This document shows, one piece after another, positions 1-7,938 of a stretch of DNA of 52,679 nt. Origin of the DNA: JBPCQA01 sp050998615 (GTDB lineage: Bacteria; Actinomycetota; Actinomycetes; Propionibacteriales; Nocardioidaceae); the NCBI GenBank assembly GCA_050998615.1, contig JBPCQA010000042.1, positions 1 through 52,679 of the forward strand. Reading direction: 5' to 3'. The notes under the pieces were generated by a model, which worked only from the letters and a program-made list of their open reading frames with translations, was not told the DNA's origin and searched no databases. Each line of letters begins with the position of its first letter. Position 1 is the stretch's first letter. Made by a program: the position numbers and the translations under genes.

Positions 1-1154
1 GTCATATGCTTCGTCGGCGGCATATATTTCAACGGCGCCTCGGGGAAAATTTGTCGCGCCAGCTGCGCCTGCGCTATCTGAAACAAAAAGCCGTCCTCCA
101 GATCGGGGTCGATCTCGTACGCATCTCCGAGGCCGATCTGTGAATCGGGCATCCCCGCGCTGTGTGCGAACGCTTCGTTGATAAACTGTGAAGCCAAAAC
201 TGCAGGCGCCTGCTCTATCGCATCCGCTGTCGTGAGGTAGTTATCTTCGCCAGTGTTGATAATAATGCCAGAATAAGCGTTGAGCATGCGGCTAAAATGC
301 TGATCCACAAACGTGCGCTTCATGTTGATGTCGCGAAACAAGATGCCGTACATCGAATCGTTGAGCATCATGTCCAGCCGCTGCAGACCCGCCAACGCCG
401 CGATTTCGGGCATGCACAGACCCGACGCGTAGTTGGTGAGGCGGACGTAGCGGCCGAGCTCCTTGCTCGTGTCGTCGAGAGCCGCACGCATCAACCTGAA
501 GTTCTCCTGGGTCGCGTAGGTCCCGGCGAATCCTTCTCGGGTGGCACCCTCGGGGACGTAGTCGAGCAGGGATTGGCCGGTGGACCTGATCACCGCGATG
601 ATGTCGGCGCCCTCACGTGCGGCGGCTTGGGCCTGCGGCATGTCCTCATAGATGTCGCCGGTCGCCACGATGAGGTAGATCCAAGGCTTCTGCTTGGGGT
701 CGCCCCACCGCTTGACCAGCCGTTCCCGCTCGCGCCGACGGGCATCCACGCGATGTACGCCGGCAGCGACCGACGTGCGGGCGGCTGTTCGGGCCCGGGT
801 CGCATCCTTGCCTTCGGGGATGCGGAACCTGACCTGGCCCACGGCGGCCCGTTGCGCCAGCGTCGCCAAGTCGGGCGAGTCACCGCGCAACAGCGCATCC
901 CACACCGGCAGACAGGCGCCGTGCTCAAGTCCGACGTCACCACGCGCGGCGTCCAGGAGCCGGTTGACCCAGGGAGTGCCGTCGGGGTCGGCGCCGGACA
1001 GCCCGGCCAGCCGAAGGGTGGCTCGCTCGACCGACACCGTGGTGTGCTGCCTGGCAAGCCGCACGATCGGACGCCCTGCCTTGCGGGCCAACCCCTTTGC
1101 CTTGCGCACCGTGGCGGGATCAAGGTCGAGTTTAGGCTGCGAACGCGGGCTCAC
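1..1154 (-). CDS. kamD: Lysine 5,6-aminomutase alpha subunit (partial, C-terminus beyond window)
   Basis: B12- and PLP-dependent mutase subunit that moves the terminal amino group of lysine or beta-lysine in anaerobic lysine breakdown. The reading frame is open from a GTG at 1154 to the window edge, giving 384 codons of a family usually near 515. The family-typical stretch ATGDIYEDMPQ, the RSTGQSLLDYVPEG segment, TGEDNYLTTAD and a Pro-Pro-Thr-Lys-His segment at the edge are visible. The start has a GGAGG seven bases upstream and overlaps the stop of the preceding amidohydrolase as GTGA, so the two are translationally coupled. The beta subunit kamE would be expected beyond the left edge. Base composition changes inside the gene: the last 360 bases are clearly poorer in G+C, although the protein stays in frame and family-like. 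Confidence 0.9.
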   Translation of the reverse strand, partial: MSPRSQPKLDLDPATVRKAKGLARKAGRPIVRLARQHTTVSVERATLRLAGLSGADPDGTPWVNRLLDAARGDVGLEHGACLPVWDALLRGDSPDLATLAQRAAVGQVRFRIPEGKDATRARTAARTSVAAGVHRVDARRRERERLVKRWGDPKQKPWIYLIVATGDIYEDMPQAQAAAREGADIIAVIRSTGQSLLDYVPEGATREGFAGTYATQENFRLMRAALDDTSKELGRYVRLTNYASGLCMPEIAALAGLQRLDMMLNDSMYGILFRDINMKRTFVDQHFSRMLNAYSGIIINTGEDNYLTTADAIEQAPAVLASQFINEAFAHSAGMPDSQIGLGDAYEIDPDLEDGFLFQIAQAQLARQIFPEAPLKYMPPTKHM

Positions 1155-2806
1155 AGGGCATCCTCCGTGGCGAAGACGACGGCCCCGGATGCCACGGCGT
1201 GAACACAGCGCGGGAGCGGCAGGTCGGGGTGCAGCTGGGGTAGTCGGGTGGCTTCGCCGGGCACGCGGCCGGCCCCTCGGGCGTCGGGGGCAACGTCCCA
1301 GACGGCGTACGACGCTTCGGCACCTACCTCTAGCACGCCACCAGCGTCGTCTCGCCGGGCACGATGTCCGCCGCGGGTGTGAGCGTCGAAGGCCGCCTCG
1401 ACCGTGAGCCGCTCGTCGACGTTGTGGTGAAAGACCGCAGCGCGCATCGCCGCCCACGGATCGAGCGTCGTCACGGGGCTGTCGGAGCCGAAGGCGAGGG
1501 TCACGCCGGCACGCCGCATCGAGGCGAACGGATTCATGGGGTAGGCGCGGGCGAGACCGAGCCGCTGCTCGTAGAGCTGGCCGCTGGCACCCCAGGCCGC
1601 GTCGAACGCCGGCTGGACACTGGCCACGACGCCGAGCCGAGCCAGCGCGGCAATCTGCTCGGGGTCGATCATCTCGGCGTGTTCGAGCCGGTGCCGACTG
1701 CGGATCAGGGCGGTATCGCCGACTATCTCGGCGGCCGCGGTGAGGCCGGCGACCACGGTGTGCATACCCAGGTCGCCGATGACATGGAAGCCCGCCTGAG
1801 TGTTTCGCTGGGAGCAGAACACCACATGGTCTCGCACCTGGTCTGCGCTGAGGTAGAGGTGCCCACAGGTGTCGGCGTCGGCGTACGGCGCATGCAGACT
1901 CGCGGTGCGCGATCCGATGGAGCCGTCGACGCACAGGTCGCCGGCGAAGCCGAACGTGGCCGCGTCGGCGGGGATGCCTTCGCCGAAGGCTGAGCCCCAG
2001 TACGGGACAACCTCGGGGATGGCGGTCGCAGCGGCCATGTCCCGCAGCAGGGCGAAATCGCCTACCGGTGAGATGTGCGGGGCGTTGACCTCGTGCAGCG
2101 ACGTGATACCGCTGGCGGCAGCCCGCGCCAGCGCCACCTGGAGGGCGTGACGGCGGTCGGCGGCCGACCGCAATCGGGCGGTGACGTCCCGCACGGCGTG
2201 GTGGGCGTCGCGCTCGACCACACCGTCGCCGTGCCAGCCGTCACAGTCGACCACGTCGGGTTGCTGCCGCACGAGCGCAGACGACACGACTCCGGAGTGT
2301 GCGTCGACCCGGCCAAGGTAGGCGGCCTGGTCGCCCACGGCTGCGTCGACCTCGATGATCGTCATCGCACGACCCTCGGGCCACCGGCTTTCGTCCCAGC
2401 CGTGCCCGAAAAGCACCGCGCCGACGTGACCGCGGGCGAACGTCGCGAGTTGTGCGAGCGCGTCGGCCAGGCTCAACGATGCCGACAGGTCGAGCGCCTG
2501 CAGGGCGAAGCCGGTCTGCGCCAGATGCACGTGAGCGTCGACGAAACCGGGGGTGACCAACTTGCCGTCCAGCTCGACCACGAGGTCGGCCGTGTCGGCG
2601 TACGTCGATGCCGTGTCGTCGTCGCCCAGCCACACAATCTGCGAGTCAACCGTGAACATCGCGGTGGCAGCCGGCACTGACGGTGCGCAAATGATGCCAC
2701 CGCGCAGCAGCACGCGTGGGACGACGACCCGACCGGTTGCTTGGGTCCGAAGGGTGGTCTCGGCCCGGCCATGAGCTTCTGTCAGGACGGCGTGTGGTTT
2801 CGGCAT
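1151..2806 (-). CDS. Amidohydrolase, YtcJ-like family 3
   Basis: Metal-dependent hydrolase of 551 residues. The signature TPGFVDAHVHL supplies the first two His ligands of the amidohydrolase barrel near residue 92. Later His residues (in HVIGDLGMHT and HRLEHAEMI) and the FGSDSPVTTLDPW segment with the catalytic Asp are also visible. The substrate cannot be read from sequence; YtcJ-type enzymes hydrolyse amides, carbamates or N-acyl groups. It lies five bases after kdd and overlaps kamD by four bases, so it belongs to the lysine-degradation transcript. Deacylation of an acylated lysine or diaminohexanoate intermediate is an inference from context only. The first 30 residues are weakly family-like, so the true start may be further in. 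Confidence 0.8.
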   Translation of the reverse strand: MPKPHAVLTEAHGRAETTLRTQATGRVVVPRVLLRGGIICAPSVPAATAMFTVDSQIVWLGDDDTASTYADTADLVVELDGKLVTPGFVDAHVHLAQTGFALQALDLSASLSLADALAQLATFARGHVGAVLFGHGWDESRWPEGRAMTIIEVDAAVGDQAAYLGRVDAHSGVVSSALVRQQPDVVDCDGWHGDGVVERDAHHAVRDVTARLRSAADRRHALQVALARAAASGITSLHEVNAPHISPVGDFALLRDMAAATAIPEVVPYWGSAFGEGIPADAATFGFAGDLCVDGSIGSRTASLHAPYADADTCGHLYLSADQVRDHVVFCSQRNTQAGFHVIGDLGMHTVVAGLTAAAEIVGDTALIRSRHRLEHAEMIDPEQIAALARLGVVASVQPAFDAAWGASGQLYEQRLGLARAYPMNPFASMRRAGVTLAFGSDSPVTTLDPWAAMRAAVFHHNVDERLTVEAAFDAHTRGGHRARRDDAGGVLEVGAEASYAVWDVAPDARGAGRVPGEATRLPQLHPDLPLPRCVHAVASGAVVFATEDAL

Positions 2807-2811
2807 TGTGT

Positions 2812-3876
2812 CTATTGTGCCGTCTCGTGGTGGAGCCGAGATTCGAACAGCGACCGCACCCCGGAGTGGTCGCGCACCAAGTCGACGGCATAGTCGGCGT
2901 GCCCCGGAAGGTAGCCGTTGCCGATCAACATCGTCACGTCAGCCGCGAGCCCCTCAGCGCCTAAGGCGGCGGCGGAAAACGACGTGGCCATCGAGAAGAA
3001 AATCACGGTCCCGCCTGGTGCGGTTGACAAGATCGCGCCGCCCTCACATCCCGGCACGTCGACGCAGACCACAGTGACGTCGGCCGGCCCGCCCGCATCG
3101 GCGACAGCCCGCGACAAGGCGACCGGGTCACGTGCGTCCGCGAGCACTATTTCGTCGGCCAGCGCCTTGCCGGAGAGCAACTCGACCTCGCGCTGGATCG
3201 GGGCCACCGCGATCGTGCTCGCGGCGCCGGCTTCTGCCGCGGCTGCCAGCGCCAGTGCGCCACTCTTGCCGGCACCGCCGATCACGCAGACCGTGGGGGG
3301 GAGACCGCGGTCGACGTACCGGCTGACGACCCGAGCGGTGAGCGCCGGGGCCCCGCACACGTCCATGACGGCCAAGGCCAGCGAGGTGGGGAGGTCGTCG
3401 GGCAGCACTGCCGCGATCGAGCGCCCGAACAAGATGGCCTGACCGGCGCATGGCACCTGCTCGCTGGTGCCGTCCCAGTCGGACAGGTCGTCGGTGATGA
3501 CCAGCGGGGTCAGCGTGAGAGAAACCAGCGTGGCGATTCGATCACCGACATGCAGGCCCAGCGAAGAGTCCGGCCCGACCGCGTCGACGGTGCCGGTCAG
3601 CATGCCGCCTGACCCGGTGACAGGATTGTGCATCTTGCCGCGGGAACCGACGATCTCGAGCACCTCGGCGCGTACGGCGGCACCGTTCCCGTGATGCTTG
3701 TCGGACAGCTGGCGAAACGACGCGGCGTCTAAGTTGAGCCGCTCGACCTGGACTCGAACCTCGTCGGCACCGATGTCCATCGTCGTGTCGAGGCGCTGTG
3801 CCGCCTGCGGCAACGCACCGGCTGGCTCGAGCACCCGGTGCAGACCGATCGGGTCGCTGGACACCCCATGGGCCAC
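2812..3876 (-). CDS. kdd: L-erythro-3,5-diaminohexanoate dehydrogenase
   Basis: Oxidatively deaminates 3,5-diaminohexanoate to 5-amino-3-oxohexanoate with NAD(P), the step after the two aminomutases in lysine fermentation. The 354-residue protein opens with SDPIGLHRVLEPAGALPQAA, typical of the family, and has a Rossmann-like VCVIGGAGKSGALALAAA segment near residue 190. The GTG at 3876 was chosen because GGAGG stands five bases upstream; an open frame continues another 1.5 kb upstream across kamA but has no family similarity. It is divergent from kamA across a 183-bp promoter region holding a strong inverted repeat, and is followed after five bases by the amidohydrolase. Confidence 0.9.
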   Translation of the reverse strand: MAHGVSSDPIGLHRVLEPAGALPQAAQRLDTTMDIGADEVRVQVERLNLDAASFRQLSDKHHGNGAAVRAEVLEIVGSRGKMHNPVTGSGGMLTGTVDAVGPDSSLGLHVGDRIATLVSLTLTPLVITDDLSDWDGTSEQVPCAGQAILFGRSIAAVLPDDLPTSLALAVMDVCGAPALTARVVSRYVDRGLPPTVCVIGGAGKSGALALAAAAEAGAASTIAVAPIQREVELLSGKALADEIVLADARDPVALSRAVADAGGPADVTVVCVDVPGCEGGAILSTAPGGTVIFFSMATSFSAAALGAEGLAADVTMLIGNGYLPGHADYAVDLVRDHSGVRSLFESRLHHETAQ

Positions 3877-3897
3877 GTGAACCTCCGAACAGATGCG

Positions 3898-3942
3898 GCT
3901 AGTGTCGGGGAGGGAAAACAACTCCCGATCCCCGACACTAGC
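3898..3942. promoter_or_regulatory. 14-bp perfect inverted repeat between kdd and kamA
   Basis: Arms GCTAGTGTCGGGGA (3898-3911) and its exact complement (3929-3942) flank a 17-base spacer. The repeat sits between the divergent starts of kdd and kamA, where it could be a two-site operator or a hairpin in the 5' leader of either transcript. There is no T tract after it, so a terminator is unlikely. No regulator gene is adjacent. Confidence 0.6.
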
Positions 3943-4059
3943 GCCGTAAGACTTGCGGCATGGCGTTGGATTCGCCGTACATTCTCCCGTACTCTGGCAT
4001 GAGATAGCCGTTTCACACAAACACTCGCCTGACTTGTGCGCGCCTGGAGGACACCAAAC

Positions 4060-5496
4060 ATGGTTGAGCAGCGAACCAGCTTGGAACAGCCATACCCCTA
4101 CCAGCGGGTTGAGCTGGTAGAACCGGACTGGACTCGCTTCCCCGGCTGGCAGGACGTCACCGCGCAGGACTGGTCGTCGGTCCAATGGCAGCGTGCACAC
4201 TGTGTCAAGAACATCAAGCAGCTCCGCGCCCTGCTCGGCGACACCATTGACGAGCGGTTTTATGCCGATCTGGAACGCGACCAGGCCGAACGGGCCACGA
4301 TGTCGATGCTGGTGCCGCCCCAGATGATGAACACCATGGTGCCCGGCCAGGTCCCGACCACCGACGGTCTGTACGCCGATCCGATCCGCCGCTACATGCT
4401 GCCCGTCTTCTCTGACCGCCGCACCGACTGGGCGAGCCATCCCCACGCCACTCGCGACAGCCTGCACGAGCACGACATGTGGGTAGCGGAGGGATTGACG
4501 CACCGCTACCCCACCAAGGTGCTGGCCGAGATCTTGCCGACCTGTCCGCAATACTGTGGCCACTGCACCCGGATGGACCTGGTCGGCAACTCGACGCCGG
4601 TCATCGACAAGCTGAAGTTCAACCTCAAGCCGGTTGACCGCCTCGACGCCATGCTCGACTACCTGCTCCACAACCCGGGGGTGCGCGACGTGGTGGTGTC
4701 GGGTGGTGACGTGGCGAACATGCCGTTCGCCAAGCTGGAAGCCTTCGTGGACGCGCTCCTCGACATCGACAACATCCGCGACATCCGGCTGGCCACCAAG
4801 GCGCTGATGGGCTTGCCGCAGCATTGGCTGCAAGACGATGTGCGGGCGGGCATGGAGCGGCTGGCCACCAAGGCGCGGCAGCGTGGCGCGTCGATCGCGA
4901 TCCACACCCATGTTAACCACGCAAACTCCGTGACCCCGATGGTGGCGAAGGCGACTCGCGCGATGCTGGACACCGGCATCCGCGACGTACGCAACCAAGG
5001 CGTGCTGATGGGTGGCATCAACGACGATGCACACACGCTGCTCGACTTGTGCTTCAATCTGCTCGACGGAGCGCAAATCATGCCCTACTACTTCTACATG
5101 TGCGACATGATCCCGTTCAGCGAGCACTGGCGGGTGTCGGTGGCGCGGGCGCAGGAGCTGCAGCACGCCATCATGGGATACCTTCCCGGCTTCGCGACCC
5201 CGCGGATCGTGTGCGATGTGCCGTTCGTCGGCAAGCGTTGGGTCCACCAGCTGGAGTCGTACGACCGTGACCACGGCATCTCCTACTGGACCAAGAACTA
5301 CCGTACGTCGATCGAGAGTGCGGACCCCGAAGCGTTGACCCGCACCTACGAGTACTACGACCCGATCCATACCTTGCCTAAGCTCGGTCAGGACTGGTGG
5401 CGTGAACACGCAGGTGACCACCCGGACGCCGCCGAAAGAGCCGCCAAGGCATCTCGAGAAGCGGCCGAGGCACAGAAGTCCCTAGCCTTCAGCTGA
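4060..5496 (+). CDS. kamA: Lysine 2,3-aminomutase (radical SAM)
   Basis: Converts L-lysine to L-beta-lysine using a [4Fe-4S] cluster, S-adenosylmethionine and PLP, the entry step of the pathway served by kamD and kdd. The 478-residue product has the radical SAM motif CPQYCGHC (CxxxCxxC) near residue 165, followed by the DVVVSGGDVANMP segment. The ATG at 4060 is preceded by GGAGG nine bases away; an in-frame GTG at 4036 is possible but lacks this spacing. The C-terminal residues are charged and alanine-rich. The 3' end overlaps the convergent glycosyltransferase gene by eight bases. Confidence 0.93.
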   Translation: MVEQRTSLEQPYPYQRVELVEPDWTRFPGWQDVTAQDWSSVQWQRAHCVKNIKQLRALLGDTIDERFYADLERDQAERATMSMLVPPQMMNTMVPGQVPTTDGLYADPIRRYMLPVFSDRRTDWASHPHATRDSLHEHDMWVAEGLTHRYPTKVLAEILPTCPQYCGHCTRMDLVGNSTPVIDKLKFNLKPVDRLDAMLDYLLHNPGVRDVVVSGGDVANMPFAKLEAFVDALLDIDNIRDIRLATKALMGLPQHWLQDDVRAGMERLATKARQRGASIAIHTHVNHANSVTPMVAKATRAMLDTGIRDVRNQGVLMGGINDDAHTLLDLCFNLLDGAQIMPYYFYMCDMIPFSEHWRVSVARAQELQHAIMGYLPGFATPRIVCDVPFVGKRWVHQLESYDRDHGISYWTKNYRTSIESADPEALTRTYEYYDPIHTLPKLGQDWWREHAGDHPDAAERAAKASREAAEAQKSLAFS

Positions 5497-6427
5497 CGTA
5501 GCGACGGGCGCGCGAGTTCGCCTGGGCATCGTCGAGGACGGCCAACCGATCCTCGACGTGTGGTGGCAGGGGTCGTCGCTCCGCCAGCACCCAAAGCGAG
5601 CCGCGAAGCGCGTCCACGACGGCTAGCGCCGTAACCATGTCACGCGGCACTGTCCGCATCAGGTGCGCGGTGCGACGCAGTGCGGGACGGGCCGGTCGCC
5701 GTAGCCAGGTGAACCACAAGGTGTTGCGCAGACCGAGGCGGCGCCGATAGTGCGGGTCGCGAAGCTTGGAGGCTTCATGGTGAACGGTCAGCTCGTCGAG
5801 GTAGCAGAGCTCCCAGCCGGCGACGGCTAGGTCGACCGCGAGGAGCTCCTCTTCCCCGCCAAGCCACAGTCGCGCGTGGAACCCGCCGCACGCAAGGAAC
5901 GCTTCGGTCCGTAGCACGGAAGCGCCAGCCAGGAAGCTCCCGACCGCCGGACCGGGCAGCCAGTCGGGTCCGCGAACTGGCGAGTCTCGCAGCTCCGCGA
6001 CGATCGGATCCTCGTGACCTCCCGGTTCCACCAGGATCCGTGCAGTCAGCACCGCGATCGACGGGTGGACGTCGAGTACATGCGCTGCCCGCCGCAGCGC
6101 GCCCGGCTCCCACCAGGTGTCGTCGTCACAGAACGCGACGTACGGCGTGCTCAACCGCCGCACGCCAATGTTGCGCCCGATCGCTCCCATGTTGTCGGGC
6201 AAGGCCACCATCGTGGCTTGCGGATGCGCGGCGCGGACAGCCTCCGGCGTACCGTCACTCGATCCGTTGTCGACCACGACGACCCGCGGCCGCTCCGGCA
6301 GGTCAAGCAGCCGACCCACTGAGGCGACAGCCTCACGTCGGCGGTTGTGGGTGATCATCACCACGCCGACGCGCCCGTCCGCCGGCGAACCATTCGCCGA
6401 AGAAGTGGCCGTGTCGGATGTCGTCAC
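5489..6427 (-). CDS. Glycosyltransferase family 2
   Basis: Inverting GT-A glycosyltransferase of about 312 residues that would transfer a nucleotide-activated sugar to an unknown acceptor at the cytosolic face. Visible motifs are VGVVMITHNRR at the start of the fold, VVVDNGSSDGT in the nucleotide site, the CDDDTWW acidic metal motif and the GGEEEL acidic motif near residue 190. There is no transmembrane segment. The start is uncertain: GTG at 6427 is reported, a TTG at 6451 is also open. The gene overlaps the 3' end of kamA in convergent orientation and has no sugar-pathway neighbours, so the glycan is unknown. Confidence 0.85.
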   Translation of the reverse strand: MTTSDTATSSANGSPADGRVGVVMITHNRRREAVASVGRLLDLPERPRVVVVDNGSSDGTPEAVRAAHPQATMVALPDNMGAIGRNIGVRRLSTPYVAFCDDDTWWEPGALRRAAHVLDVHPSIAVLTARILVEPGGHEDPIVAELRDSPVRGPDWLPGPAVGSFLAGASVLRTEAFLACGGFHARLWLGGEEELLAVDLAVAGWELCYLDELTVHHEASKLRDPHYRRRLGLRNTLWFTWLRRPARPALRRTAHLMRTVPRDMVTALAVVDALRGSLWVLAERRPLPPHVEDRLAVLDDAQANSRARRYVS

Positions 6428-6481
6428 AACCGTTTGTGCCCGGGCTGTCAAGCCTTGAAACGTCTAGTGGTGTGTCTCGGT

Positions 6482-7194
6482 TCAGTTGCGGTGGTGCAGT
6501 GCGGCGTCGACCACGGCAGACAACCGGTGTGCGTGCGCGCCTCGCCAATAGACGCGGCAGCACGCCGCACACTGGGTGAACTGCTCGTACGACCGTGCGG
6601 TGCCCGGCGCGATTAGCTCGGCGATGTCGGCCTTAGCGACCTGCTGGAGCAGCCCGTTGCACGCCGGACATCGGGTGTACGGCGCCAGCGGCGGCTCGAA
6701 GCGTTGCAGCACGTCGGCCAGCTGGTCATCAGCGCGGTCGCCTCGCACGTACGCCGCCGTGTGCCGCAACGCTCGGCGGCGAAGCAATCCGTGGTCCTTG
6801 GTCACCAGCATGCGGGCCTCGGAAGCGCGATCCGGACCAATTCGTCATCGTCGGCGTCGGTCGCGTACCGCGTGTCGAGACCGAGCAGGCGCAGCCGCCT
6901 CGCCAACGATCCCAGATGCACATCGAGCACGAGGGTGAGCGGCCCAGCCCAGTGTTGGGGCCGAGGCGCCGGGCGCACGCGGACCAGGTCGCCGCGCTGC
7001 GGCTGGTGCGATGCCGCGACCACGACCCTGGCGACGAGCAGGGCGCCGACCTCAGTCAGCGGCACCCCGATCGATTGCACCAGGTGCCCGAGCGACGATG
7101 TGCCGTCGAGGTCGGCCGTGAAGTCCCCGCCGCGGTGCTGTGGCGCCAAGAACATCCGCAGTGGCTGGTCGACCAGGAACCGGATCGAAGCCAT
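6482..7194 (-). pseudogene. Ub-Mut7-C RNase-like protein, interrupted by a -1 frameshift
   Basis: Two overlapping frames together make one Mut7-C protein. The first (7194 to 6802) carries a ubiquitin-like N-terminal domain and the start of the Mut7-C nuclease domain (LVLDVHLGSLARRL, ADDDELVRIA) before a premature TGA. The second (from about 6828 to 6482) continues with SEARMLVTKDHGLLRRR and ends with the zinc-binding CPAC and CAAC pairs. Adding one base at 6824-6830 restores a single frame of about 237 residues. Both halves keep strong family similarity, so the break is recent, a sequencing error or a rare recoding event. Mut7-C proteins are predicted RNases with a PIN-like fold. The gene follows vapC by 12 bases. 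Confidence 0.8.
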
Positions 7195-7206
7195 CTCATC
7201 GCCTGA

Positions 7207-7602
7207 TCAGCTTCGCTGCACCTGTAGCTGCGGTGCCAGCTCAGAAAGCACCTCAAAGTCGTCGTCTTGCGTCCAAACGCTGAGCCCGTGAGCCAGTGCA
7301 GTCGCCGCGATGATCGCGTCCATCGCGCCAGCTCGTTGGCGATGCAACCGTGCGGCAGCGAGCAGTTCGGCAAGTCGCTCGGCGACGGGCTCGTCGTACG
7401 ACAATGAGACGAAGCGCCGGGCCCGAGCCAAGGTCGTCTCGCGCAAAGTGCGCAACGGATCGCTGGCTGCGCGATGCACTCCAACGGCTAACTCGGTGAT
7501 GGTTGCGACGGAGATCCTGCCGTCTCCGGTGGGGGGTTCACCGATCGGTCGTCTCTGTTCAGCGGCGATGAAGATGCTCGTGTCTACGAGATAGCCGCTC
7601 AC
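7207..7602 (-). CDS. vapC: VapC-type PIN-domain toxin RNase
   Basis: Toxin RNase of a type II toxin-antitoxin pair; VapC proteins cut specific tRNAs or rRNA. The 131 residues hold the PIN acidic quartet: Asp7 in LVDTSIF, Glu37 in ATITELAVG, Asp95 in AMDAIIAATA and Asp113 in TQDDDF, so the active site looks intact. Its ATG overlaps the stop of the antitoxin gene as ATGA, the usual coupling. The target RNA cannot be read from sequence. Confidence 0.88.
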   Translation of the reverse strand: MSGYLVDTSIFIAAEQRRPIGEPPTGDGRISVATITELAVGVHRAASDPLRTLRETTLARARRFVSLSYDEPVAERLAELLAAARLHRQRAGAMDAIIAATALAHGLSVWTQDDDFEVLSELAPQLQVQRS

Positions 7603-7859
7603 GGGAGCATGTCTTCGGTGGTGAGGCCAACGTCGAAGTCCGCGGCCGGTGAACTCACGTCAAGCCGCTGCGCCAAAGCTCGGATCTCGGCCAGATCCGC
7701 GAGCAGCTGATCACTCGGCCGGCGTTCGCTGCGAGTGCGGCGGGGCACGATATCGGCGACTGGGCGACCGTGCACGGTGAGCACCACGGGCTCGCCGCTT
7801 TCGATAGCTGCGATCACCCGGCCAGTGTGATTGCGCAGATCGCGCACCGACACGTCCAC
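7599..7859 (-). CDS. vapB: Phd/YefM-family antitoxin (VapB)
   Basis: Antitoxin of 86 residues. The N-terminal part VSVRDLRNHTGRVIAAIESGEPVVLTVHGRPVADIV matches the Phd/YefM DNA-binding fold in pieces (RDLRNHTGRV, GEPVVLTVHG, PVADIV), and the C-terminal tail should bind VapC. The GTG at 7859 is preferred because a TACGCT -10 box stands seven bases upstream, the spacing of a leaderless transcript; an ATG at 7880 is the alternative. It is expected to repress its own promoter together with VapC. The gene is divergent from the LLM oxidoreductase. Confidence 0.82.
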   Translation of the reverse strand: MDVSVRDLRNHTGRVIAAIESGEPVVLTVHGRPVADIVPRRTRSERRPSDQLLADLAEIRALAQRLDVSSPAADFDVGLTTEDMLP

Positions 7860-7866
7860 GTGGCAC

Positions 7867-7872
7867 AGCGTA
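7867..7872 (-). promoter_or_regulatory. -10 box of vapB (leaderless)
   Basis: TACGCT, preceded by an extended-10 TG, ends seven bases before the vapB GTG. This supports transcription starting at or next to the start codon. Confidence 0.55.
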
Positions 7873-7938
7873 GCAAACATCCGCGCTGGGACCGGGACCG
7901 TCCTAAGCCCCGCGCGGCGCTTAGGACAAGATGAGCTT

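Noticed and set aside
3877..5421. Upstream continuation of the kdd frame, which would double the protein
   Set aside because: It is antisense to kamA, unlike any family member, and a good ribosome site marks the GTG at 3876.
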